In this document: piece by piece, positions 57,672-64,000 of the stretch
Position numbering within the stretch: position 1 is the stretch's first letter
How the letters are laid out: each line of letters starts with the position of its first letter
Source: Acidovorax sp. 107
Lineage (GTDB): Bacteria; Pseudomonadota; Gammaproteobacteria; Burkholderiales; Burkholderiaceae_C
Length of the DNA stretch: 64,000 nt
Direction of reading: 5' to 3'
NCBI RefSeq assembly: GCF_003058055.1
Contig: NZ_QBTZ01000001.1
Span: 1,924,501 to 1,988,500 of the forward strand
Notes under the pieces: model-generated
The model's database searches: none
What the model saw: the letters and a program-made list of their open reading frames with translations, nothing else
What the model was told of the DNA's origin: nothing
Program-made: the position numbers and the translations under genes

Positions 57672-59195
57672 ATGAACGCACCCACTTCCACGGCCGTGCT
57701 GGCCCCCACCGTCAAGCTGTTGATCGGCGGCCAGTTCGTCGAATCCAAGACCACCGAATGGCGAGATGTGGTGAACCCCGCTACCCAAGAGGTGCTGGCC
57801 CGCGTGCCCTTTGCCACGCAGGACGAAATCAATGCCGCAGTGGCCTCGGCCAAGGAAGCGTTCAAGACCTGGAAGAAGACCCCCATCGGCACCCGCGCCC
57901 GCATCTTCCTCAAGTACCAGCAGCTCATCCGCGAGAACATGGCCGAGCTGGCCGCTATCCTGACGGCCGAACAGGGCAAGACCCTGCCCGACGCCGAAGG
58001 CGACGTGTTCCGTGGTCTGGAAGTGGTGGAACACGCCGCCAGCATCGGCAACCTGCAACTGGGCGAGCTGGCCAACAACGTGGCAAATGGCGTGGACACT
58101 TACACACTGATGCAGCCGCTGGGTGTATGCGCAGGCATCACCCCCTTCAACTTCCCCGCCATGATCCCGCTGTGGATGTTCCCCATGGCCATTGCCACGG
58201 GCAACACCTTCGTGCTCAAGCCCTCCGAGCAAGACCCCATGGTGACCATGCGCCTGTGCGAACTGGCGCTCGAAGCGGGCATCCCTCCTGGCGTGCTGAA
58301 CGTGGTGCACGGCGGCGAGATGGCCGTGAACGCGATCTGCGACCACAAGGACATCAAGGCGATCAGCTTTGTGGGCTCCACCAAGGTGGGCACGCACGTG
58401 TACAACCGCGCCAGCCTCAACGGCAAGCGCGTGCAGTGCATGATGGGTGCCAAGAACCACGCCATCGTGCTGCCCGATGCCAACAAGGAACAAACCCTGA
58501 ACGCCCTGGCCGGTGCCGCCTTTGGCGCTGCAGGCCAGCGCTGCATGGCGCTGTCGGTGGTGGTGCTGGTGGGCGAGGCGCAGAAATGGATTCCTGACCT
58601 GGTGGCTAAGGCCAAGACCCTCAAGATCAGCGCCGGTATCGAAAAGGGCACGGACGTGGGCCCGGTGGTCTCTTGCGCCGCCAAAGACCGCGTGCAGGGC
58701 CTGATCGAGCGCGGCGTGGCCGATGGCGCCACGCTGGAACTGGATGGCCGCAACCCCCAGGTGGCGGGCTACGAAAAGGGCAACTTTGTGGGCCCCACGG
58801 TCTTCAGCGGCGTCAAGCCCGGCATGAGCATCTACGAGCAGGAGATCTTTGGCCCCGTGCTGTGCCTGTCGGCCGCAGCAGACATTGACGAAGCCATTGC
58901 CTTCATCAACGACAACCCCAACGGTAACGGCACCGCCATCTTCACCCAGTCGGGTGCGGCGGCCCGCAAGTTCCAGGAAGAGATCGACGTGGGCCAGGTC
59001 GGCATCAATGTGCCAATCCCTGTGCCAGTGCCGCTGTTCTCGTTCTCGGGCTCGCGCGCTTCCAAGCTGGGCGACCTGGGCCCCTATGGCAAGCAGGTTG
59101 TGCTGTTCTACACGCAGACCAAGACCGTGACGGCACGCTGGTTTGATGACAGCACCATCTCGCATGGTGTGAACACCACGATCAGCTTGAAGTGA
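57672..59195 (+). CDS. mmsA: CoA-acylating methylmalonate-semialdehyde dehydrogenase
   Basis: Oxidises methylmalonate semialdehyde to propionyl-CoA in valine catabolism, using CoA and NAD+. The 507-residue protein has the ALDH fold. The catalytic cysteine is in 'AAGQRCMAL' (about Cys291), and '[20 protein letters not shown]' (in outline about residues 156-175) carries the N-P-F/N-F-P segment of the MMSDH subgroup. '[15 protein letters not shown]' follows at about 233. A typical ALDH general-base Glu at the usual site is not seen, as in other CoA-acylating members. It has a leader with operator-like palindromes. Propionyl-CoA made here would enter the prp operon pathway. Confidence 0.95.
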   Translation: MNAPTSTAVLAPTVKLLIGGQFVESKTTEWRDVVNPATQEVLARVPFATQDEINAAVASAKEAFKTWKKTPIGTRARIFLKYQQLIRENMAELAAILTAEQGKTLPDAEGDVFRGLEVVEHAASIGNLQLGELANNVANGVDTYTLMQPLGVCAGITPFNFPAMIPLWMFPMAIATGNTFVLKPSEQDPMVTMRLCELALEAGIPPGVLNVVHGGEMAVNAICDHKDIKAISFVGSTKVGTHVYNRASLNGKRVQCMMGAKNHAIVLPDANKEQTLNALAGAAFGAAGQRCMALSVVVLVGEAQKWIPDLVAKAKTLKISAGIEKGTDVGPVVSCAAKDRVQGLIERGVADGATLELDGRNPQVAGYEKGNFVGPTVFSGVKPGMSIYEQEIFGPVLCLSAAADIDEAIAFINDNPNGNGTAIFTQSGAAARKFQEEIDVGQVGINVPIPVPVPLFSFSGSRASKLGDLGPYGKQVVLFYTQTKTVTARWFDDSTISHGVNTTISLK

Positions 59196-59356
59196 CATCC
59201 CCCTGAGGCGCTGCGCGCCTTCCCCCTTCTCTCGCGCTTTGCGCGGGAAGGGGGACGCCACCCGTGCCTGAAACGCGTGATGGCGGCCCTTGCACGGTGG
59301 CATTGGCTTAGGCAGTGCCAGTTTTTGCGAGCGGTTGTCGGTGGTAAAAGCGGGGC

Positions 59357-59773
59357 ATGCAAACTTTTCAGACAACGATGCGGAGATGGGCCATGGTCTT
59401 CGGTGCTGCGTGCGTGATGCTGGTGGGTGCCAATGCCCACGCGCAAGCCGGTGCGGCCTGCAAACCCAGCGGCACGGTGGAAGAAACCAACGCCTGCGCC
59501 GTGCAAGCCTTCCAGGCGGCCGATACCGAAATCGCAGTCCTCTACGGCGACGTGATGCGCGCGCTGTCGGCCCACGAGCGGCCCCAGCTGCGGCAGGAGC
59601 ACACCGCCTGGCAGCGCGAGCGCACCACGCGCTGCAAGCAGGCCCAGCGCAGCAACGAATCGCAACCCCAGTGGCCGCGCCTGTACCACGAGTGCCTCAC
59701 GGCCGAGACCCAGGCGCGCCGCAAGGGCCTGATGCGCTGGCTGACGCTGGACCACCCGTCCGCCAAGCCATGA
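59357..59773 (+). CDS. LprI-like (DUF1311) secreted protein
   Basis: A 138-residue exported protein with a signal peptide ending near 'VGANAHAQ' (about residue 30). The mature part has conserved cysteines ('AACKPSG', 'TNACAVQAF', 'RCKQAQR', 'HECLTAE') and helix-forming stretches, the pattern of the lysozyme-inhibitor LprI/DUF1311 family. The cysteines probably form disulphides in the periplasm. It lies between mmsA and the acyl-CoA dehydrogenase gene. A second Met at residue 8 could be the start. The role here is unknown. Confidence 0.75.
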   Translation: MQTFQTTMRRWAMVFGAACVMLVGANAHAQAGAACKPSGTVEETNACAVQAFQAADTEIAVLYGDVMRALSAHERPQLRQEHTAWQRERTTRCKQAQRSNESQPQWPRLYHECLTAETQARRKGLMRWLTLDHPSAKP

Positions 59774-59818
59774 ACCCGCCCCACCCCAGAACAACAAAAA
59801 GCCAAGAGACAGAACACC

Positions 59819-60985
59819 ATGGACTTTGAACTCACCGAAGAGCAGCGCGCCTTTGCCCAGACCGCGCGCGACTTTGCCCAAGCCGAGCTGGCACCCCACG
59901 CCGCGCACTGGGACGAAGAAGGCATCTTCCCCAAAGAAGCCATCGCCAAGGCGGGCGAGCTGGGCTTTTGTGGCCTGTACGCCCCCGAAGCTGCCGGCGG
60001 CCTCGCCTTGCCCCGGCTCGATGCCACCCTGGTCTTTGAAGAAATGGCGGCCGTGGACCCCAGCACCACCGCCTTCATCACCATCCACAACATGGCCACC
60101 TGGATGCTGGGCACCTGGGCCACGCCCGCCGTGCGCGACCACTGGGGCCCGCTGCTCACCACCGGCGAAAAGCTGGCCAGCTACTGCCTGACCGAGCCCG
60201 GAGCAGGCTCCGACGCCGCCTCGCTCAAGACCCGCGCCGAGCTGGTCGGCAACGAATACGTCATCAACGGCAGCAAGGCCTTTATCAGTGGCGCGGGCAG
60301 CACCGACGTGCTGGTGCTCATGGCCCGCACGGGCGATGCGGCATCGGGCGCGGGCGGTATCAGCGCGTTTGTGGTGCCGGCCGACGCACCGGGCATCAGC
60401 TACGGTAAGAAGGAACAGAAGATGGGCTGGAACAGCCAGCCCACACGCACCATCAGCTTTGACAACGTGCGCATCCCCGCCGACCACCTGCTGGGCCGCG
60501 AAGGCGAAGGCTTCAAGATCGCGATGAAGGGCCTGGACGGCGGCCGCATCAACATCGCCACCTGCTCGGTGGGCGCGGCGCAAGGCGCGCTCAACGCCGC
60601 CCAGCAGTACATGCAAGACCGCAAGCAGTTCGGCAAACCCATCGCCAGCTTCCAGGCCCTGCAGTTCAAGCTGGCCGATATGGCAACGGAACTGGTCGCA
60701 GCGCGCCAAATGGTGCGCCTGGCCGCCAGCAAGCTCGACGCCGGGGCGCGCGACGCATCCACCTACTGCGCCATGGCCAAACGCTTTGCCACCGACGCAG
60801 GCTTTACCGTGGTCAACGAGGCCCTGCAACTGCACGGCGGCTACGGCTACATCCGCGAATACCCGCTGGAGCGCCTGCTGCGCGACGCGCGCGTGCACCA
60901 GATTCTGGAAGGCACCAACGAAATCATGCGCGTCATCATTGCGCGGCGCATGCTGGATGGGGATGCGACGGAAGCCATCCGATAA
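59819..60985 (+). CDS. Acyl-CoA dehydrogenase, probable isobutyryl-CoA dehydrogenase
   Basis: FAD-dependent dehydrogenase oxidising a short branched acyl-CoA to the enoyl-CoA. The 388-residue protein has the usual three-domain layout. 'YCLTEPGAGSDAASL' (about residues 121-135) and 'GWNSQPTRTISFDNVRIP' are family signatures. The catalytic Glu lies in 'LEGTNEIMR' (about 364), with the flavin-binding 'QLHGGYGY' ahead of it. Its place between mmsA and mmsB suggests isobutyryl-CoA in valine breakdown. Preceded by AAGAGACAGAACACC. A fragment of the dispersed repeat begins right after its stop. Confidence 0.88.
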   Translation: MDFELTEEQRAFAQTARDFAQAELAPHAAHWDEEGIFPKEAIAKAGELGFCGLYAPEAAGGLALPRLDATLVFEEMAAVDPSTTAFITIHNMATWMLGTWATPAVRDHWGPLLTTGEKLASYCLTEPGAGSDAASLKTRAELVGNEYVINGSKAFISGAGSTDVLVLMARTGDAASGAGGISAFVVPADAPGISYGKKEQKMGWNSQPTRTISFDNVRIPADHLLGREGEGFKIAMKGLDGGRINIATCSVGAAQGALNAAQQYMQDRKQFGKPIASFQALQFKLADMATELVAARQMVRLAASKLDAGARDASTYCAMAKRFATDAGFTVVNEALQLHGGYGYIREYPLERLLRDARVHQILEGTNEIMRVIIARRMLDGDATEAIR

Positions 60986-61003
60986 CTACAAAATTCATAG
61001 CAA
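60986..61003 (+). repeat. Dispersed repeat fragment, copy G
   Basis: CTACAAAATTCATAGCAA resembles the right end of the repeat (GCTATCAAATT.ATAGCAA) and begins at the first base after the acyl-CoA dehydrogenase stop. The left part of the element is missing. Confidence 0.45.
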
Positions 61004-61048
61004 TCCAGGCATATTCCACTCGCACTACCGGCATTTTTTGCCATCACC

Positions 61049-61534
61049 ATGCCCGCCCGCCCGCTGTCTGACGAAACCCTGCACCTGATCGACGCCGTGC
61101 GCAGCGCGCTCGCGCACCGCAGCGATGTGGACGAGCGGACCATGTTCGGCTGCTACTGCTTCTTTGTGGACGGCAAGCTGTGCATCGGCGTCAAGGGCGA
61201 CGACCTGCTGGTGCGCCTGCCGCCCGAGCGCCACGGTGTGCTGCAGGAGATGGAGAACACGCGCGAGCTGTCGCCCGGCGGGGGCATGAAAGGCTACTTC
61301 TGGGTGGAGCCCAACGGCTACACCACGCGCGCGCAGTGGACGTATTGGCTGGAAGAAGCCCTGGCCTACAACCCGCTGGCCAAGGCCACGCCGCCGCGCA
61401 AGGCCAAAGCCAAGACCAATGCCAGAGCCCCCGTGACCACCAAGAAAGCGCCCGCTACCAAAAAGCCCGCAGGCCCAGCCACAACCGCCGCCACGGCCCA
61501 GAAGAAACACAGCATCTTCGAAGCCGACGACTGA
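61049..61534 (+). CDS. TfoX N-terminal domain protein with basic tail
   Basis: A 161-residue protein. The first ~105 residues match the TfoX/Sxy N-terminal domain pattern ('RTMFGCYCFFVDGKLCIGVKGDDLLVRL' in outline around residues 29-57, then 'GYFWVEPNGYTTRAQWTYWLEEAL' near 89). TfoX regulates competence in gammaproteobacteria, but single-domain relatives have unknown roles. The last ~50 residues are Lys/Ala/Pro-rich ('KAKAKTNARAP', 'TTKKAPATKKPAGP'), like histone H1-type tails, and could bind nucleic acid. Follows the acyl-CoA dehydrogenase gene by 63 bases. Confidence 0.78.
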   Translation: MPARPLSDETLHLIDAVRSALAHRSDVDERTMFGCYCFFVDGKLCIGVKGDDLLVRLPPERHGVLQEMENTRELSPGGGMKGYFWVEPNGYTTRAQWTYWLEEALAYNPLAKATPPRKAKAKTNARAPVTTKKAPATKKPAGPATTAATAQKKHSIFEADD

Positions 61535-61571
61535 CCCCGCCCTTTTGCACTGCCCACCCCGGAGCCCCAAC

Positions 61572-61970
61572 ATGCCTCTTCGCATCGTCCGCCTTGGCAC
61601 ACCGCGCGCCGCTGGTGAAGGCACCCGCATCGGCACGGTGCGCCGCCCGCCGCGCGGCGTGCCCAAGACCGAGTTCGCCAGCCGCGACTACTACGACGTG
61701 TGGTACCCGCTGCTCTCGCCCAGCCCCGAGCTGGTGAAGGAAGCCCTGCACGCGCAAGCCGACCAGTCCGACAAAGAGTGGCAGGCCTTCGTCAAGCAAT
61801 TCCGCAAGGAACTGGCCCAGCCCGAGGCCAGCCGCACGCTGGACCTGCTGGCCGCGCTGTCGCACCACAGTGCGATGTCGCTGGGCTGCTACTGCGAGGA
61901 CGAGGCGCGCTGCCACCGCTCGGTGCTGCGCGCGGAGCTGGCGAGCCGTGGGGCAGACATTACCGATTGA
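61572..61970 (+). CDS. DUF488 family protein
   Basis: A 132-residue protein of the DUF488 family. It begins 'MPLRIVRLGTPRAAGEGTRIG' and carries 'FASRDYYDVWYPLLSPSPELV', with a closing cysteine-containing 'LGCYCEDEARCHRSVL' (about residues 107-122), the conserved C-x-C...C-H pattern. The ATG at 61572 follows GGAGCCCCAAC. It is 37 bases downstream of the TfoX-domain gene and probably co-transcribed. Function unknown. Confidence 0.8.
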   Translation: MPLRIVRLGTPRAAGEGTRIGTVRRPPRGVPKTEFASRDYYDVWYPLLSPSPELVKEALHAQADQSDKEWQAFVKQFRKELAQPEASRTLDLLAALSHHSAMSLGCYCEDEARCHRSVLRAELASRGADITD

Positions 61971-61980
61971 ATTTCAGGGG

Positions 61981-62035
61981 TTTTTGGTCTCAAGCGCACG
62001 ATTCATATGCGCTGGCAGCTATCAAATTCATACTA
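61981..62035 (+). repeat. Dispersed repeat, copy C
   Basis: A clear copy: TTTTTGGTCTCAAGCGCA, CGATTCATATGCGCT, then GGCAGCTATCAAATTCATACTAAA. The AAGCGCA and TGCGCTG blocks pair around the spacer. It lies 10 bases after the DUF488 stop and 51 bases before mmsB. Confidence 0.7.
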
Positions 62036-62086
62036 AATCCGTACACATTCCCTTCACCATCACAACGACATCAGGAGCAACACAGC

Positions 62087-62971
62087 ATGAAAATCGCATT
62101 CATCGGCCTCGGCAACATGGGCGGCCCCATGGCACACAACCTGCACAAGGCAGGCTACGAAGTGCGCGCGTTCGACCTCTCGCAAACCGCGCGCGACAAG
62201 CTGGCCGCAGACGGCGTGCCCATCGCCGCTGATGCCAAGGCCGCCGTGCAAGGCGCCGAAGTCGTCATCAGCATGTTGCCTGCCAGCCAGCATGTGGAAG
62301 GCCTCTTTTTGGGCGCGGGCGAGCTGCTGGCTCAGTTGCCTGCGGGCACGCTGATCATCGACTGCTCAACAATAGCCGCCGCCACCTCGCGCAAGGTGGC
62401 CGAGGCTGCCAAGGCCAAGGGCGTTGCGTTCATCGACGCCCCCGTGTCGGGCGGCACCGGCGGCGCCATTGCAGGCACCCTCACCTTCATGGTGGGCGGC
62501 GATGCCGCTGACCTGGAACGCGCGCGCCCCGTGCTCGAAAAAATGGGTGCCAACATCTTCCACGCAGGCAGCGTGGGCGCAGGCCAGACGGCCAAGATCT
62601 GCAACAACATGCTGCTGGGCATCCTGATGGCGGGCACCAGCGAGGCCATTGCCCTGGGCGTGGCCAACGGCCTGGACCCCAAGGTGCTGAGCGAAATCAT
62701 GCGCCGCAGCTCGGGCGGCAACTGGGCGCTGGAGAAGTACAACCCCATGCCGGGCGTGATGGAAACCGCGCCCGCCAGCAAGGGCTACGCGGGCGGCTTT
62801 GGCTCCGACCTGATGCTCAAGGACCTGGGTCTGGCGCAAGAGAATGCAGCGGCCGTCAAGGCCAGCACCCCGCTGGGCGGCCTGGCGCGCAATCTGTATG
62901 CCGCGCACAGCCTGGCGGGCCATGGCGCACTGGACTTTTCCAGCATCATCAAGATGGTGCAAAAAGGCTGA
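62087..62971 (+). CDS. mmsB: 3-hydroxyisobutyrate dehydrogenase
   Basis: Oxidises 3-hydroxyisobutyrate to methylmalonate semialdehyde with NAD+, the step before MmsA in valine catabolism. The 294-residue protein has 'FIGLGNMGGPMAHNLHKAGY' in outline at the N-terminus (nucleotide-binding G-x-G-x-x-G), substrate-binding 'DAPVSGGTGGA' (about residue 118), and the catalytic Lys in 'GAGQTAKICNNMLL' (about 171). The Shine-Dalgarno is CAGGAGCAACACAGC. It ends the valine module and is followed by a terminator. Two small genes and a repeat copy separate it from the dehydrogenase gene. Confidence 0.94.
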   Translation: MKIAFIGLGNMGGPMAHNLHKAGYEVRAFDLSQTARDKLAADGVPIAADAKAAVQGAEVVISMLPASQHVEGLFLGAGELLAQLPAGTLIIDCSTIAAATSRKVAEAAKAKGVAFIDAPVSGGTGGAIAGTLTFMVGGDAADLERARPVLEKMGANIFHAGSVGAGQTAKICNNMLLGILMAGTSEAIALGVANGLDPKVLSEIMRRSSGGNWALEKYNPMPGVMETAPASKGYAGGFGSDLMLKDLGLAQENAAAVKASTPLGGLARNLYAAHSLAGHGALDFSSIIKMVQKG

Positions 62972-63053
62972 AGATGGCGGGCTGGTGGCCCGGCCGTCAT
63001 AGCGACCCGCCGCCACCGCCAGCCATACTCTCCACGCCAGTCATGCTGATCGC

Positions 63054-63079
63054 GCCGACCTGCGGGTCGGCTCTTTTTT
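63054..63079 (+). terminator. Rho-independent terminator after mmsB
   Basis: A 7-bp stem, GCCGACC / GGTCGGC with a TGCG loop, is followed by TC and six T residues. It separates mmsB from the convergent EAL gene. Confidence 0.85.
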
Positions 63080-63082
63080 CGG

Positions 63083-64000
63083 CTATTTCCCCACCAGGGT
63101 TTGCAAGAACTGCGCTTCAAACACCTCGGCCGCGACGGGTTGGCTCAGCAGATACCCCTGGATTTCGTCGCAGCCCAGAAGCGCCAGGCGCCCAGACTGC
63201 TCCTCGGTCTCCACCCCTTCGGCCACCACCTTCAGCCCCAGCGAGTGCCCCAGGTTGACGATGGTGGACACCAGCGCCACGCCCTGCGGGCCCGAGGCCA
63301 TGTTCAGGATGAAGGACCGGTCGATCTTGAGCGTATCCACCGGCAACTTGGCCAGGTAGCTCAGCGATGAGAACCCCGTGCCAAAGTCATCGATGGCAAT
63401 GGTGATGCCCATCTGGCGCAGGGCGTGCAGGCTTTGCGTGCTGCGATCCACATCATCCATCACCATGCTTTCGGTGATCTCCAGCTCCAGGCCGCTGGCC
63501 GCCTGGGCATCGTGGGCCACGGCATCACGCACCTCGGCGATGAAGTCCCGGTGCCGCAGCTGCAAGAACGACACGTTGACAGCCACCCTCAGAGGGGCCA
63601 GCCCCGCCTGGCGCCAGCGCAGGTTGTCGGCCAGCGCCTGCCGCAGCGCCCAGCGGCCCACGTCATAGATGAGGCCCGTCTCTTCCAGGATGGGGATGAA
63701 ATGCACCGGCGGCACCAGGCCCCGGCGCGGGTCGTTCCAGCGAATCAGGGCCTCAGCGCCGGTGATGGTGCCGCTGGCCAGATGGAGCTTGGGCTGATAG
63801 TGCAGCACGAACTGGCCCTGCTCCAGTGCGGCGCGCAGGCGCCCTTCCAGGCTCAGCGCCTCGGCCACGCGGGTGTTCATCTCCGAGGTGTAGAACAGCA
63901 GGCTGTCGGCCGAGGCCTTGGCCTTGTTGAGGGCCGCCTCGGCGTTGCGCAGCAGGGTCTCGGCGTCGGCGCCGTCCATGGGGTACAGCGCCACACCGGC
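63083..64000 (-). CDS. GGDEF-EAL protein, 5' end beyond window (partial)
   Basis: The reading frame is open to the right window edge, so only the C-terminal ~305 residues are seen. The first ~30 residues ('VALYPMDGADAETLLRNAEAALNKAK' in outline) are the end of a GGDEF domain. A complete EAL domain follows, with 'GAEALIRWND' (about residue 78 of the visible part), 'ELEITESMVMDD' and 'DDFGTGFSSLSYLAKLPVDTLKIDRSF' in outline, so cyclic-di-GMP phosphodiesterase activity is likely. It is the fourth cyclic-di-GMP gene in the window and converges with mmsB. Confidence 0.88.
   Translation of the reverse strand, partial: AGVALYPMDGADAETLLRNAEAALNKAKASADSLLFYTSEMNTRVAEALSLEGRLRAALEQGQFVLHYQPKLHLASGTITGAEALIRWNDPRRGLVPPVHFIPILEETGLIYDVGRWALRQALADNLRWRQAGLAPLRVAVNVSFLQLRHRDFIAEVRDAVAHDAQAASGLELEITESMVMDDVDRSTQSLHALRQMGITIAIDDFGTGFSSLSYLAKLPVDTLKIDRSFILNMASGPQGVALVSTIVNLGHSLGLKVVAEGVETEEQSGRLALLGCDEIQGYLLSQPVAAEVFEAQFLQTLVGK

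Noticed and set aside
59222..59254. Hairpin after mmsA (CCCCCTTCTCTCGCGC / GCGCGGGAAGGGGG)
   Set aside because: The stem has a bulge and no T-tract. It could be a weak transcript end but is not strong enough to call a terminator.
57321..59375. Long open frame on the minus strand opposite mmsA
   Set aside because: High-GC codon bias leaves antisense frames open. The translation is His/Ala/Gly-rich low complexity with no family features, while the plus strand encodes a complete MmsA.

Overview
The window is GC-rich bacterial DNA with closely packed genes, short Shine-Dalgarno-led intergenic gaps and many GTG/TTG-capable starts. The gene set points to a betaproteobacterium of the Comamonadaceae, most likely Acidovorax or a close relative. 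It has smc-zipA-ligA synteny, a prpC-acnD-prpF methylcitrate operon with an RamB/ScfR-like regulator, several Bug-type tripartite tricarboxylate receptors, metR/metE and a gentisate pathway. The genus is an inference from gene content; no rRNA or tRNA gene was recognised.

Layout. 0.1-7.4 kb (minus strand): chromosome maintenance and division operon smc-zipA-(unknown gene)-ligA. 7.7-12.0 kb: two cyclic-di-GMP proteins. 12.3-20.9 kb: propionate (2-methylcitrate) catabolism, with a divergent ScfR/RamB-like regulator, thioesterase, prpC, acnD, a 2H phosphoesterase, prpF and a PrpB-like lyase. 21-28.3 kb: PAS-GAF-GGDEF protein, small membrane proteins, an ABC exporter, an EthD protein, a Sel1-repeat membrane protein and a small XRE protein. 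28.4-34.5 kb: sugar-acid region with two Bug receptors, a beta-propeller lactonase, 5-dehydro-4-deoxyglucarate dehydratase and a 2-hydroxyacid dehydrogenase. 34.6-41.8 kb: M20 peptidase, LysR, NTF2-like protein, metR/metE and a ketopantoate reductase. 42.1-47.2 kb: MarR-controlled EmrAB-type tripartite efflux operon. 47.4-50.8 kb: DUF3309 miniprotein, orphan histidine kinase, EF-hand protein and a thioesterase. 50.9-57.4 kb: 3-hydroxybenzoate/gentisate degradation genes with divergent MarR and LysR genes and a Bug receptor. 57.7-63.0 kb: valine/isobutyrate catabolism (mmsA, acyl-CoA dehydrogenase, mmsB) with small unrelated genes between. 63.1-64.0 kb: a cut-off GGDEF-EAL protein.

How it fits together. 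Valine breakdown through mmsA yields propionyl-CoA, which the prp operon oxidises to pyruvate and succinate. Similar TGCAAA/TGCGAA-type sequence blocks lie in front of both the prp operon and mmsA, so one short-chain-acyl regulator may control both. The gentisate genes encode a full route from 3-hydroxybenzoate to fumarate and pyruvate.

The most notable unexplained structure is a dispersed ~60-bp imperfect repeat ending in AGCTATCAAA...TAGCAA. I found about eight intergenic full or partial copies, often just after stop codons, and two similar fragments inside ligA. Nothing in the window is clearly a wholly new system. The best leads are this repeat family, the low-GC unknown gene inside the zipA-ligA operon, the shared operator-like motif, and the RNA-ligase-like gene inside the prp operon.
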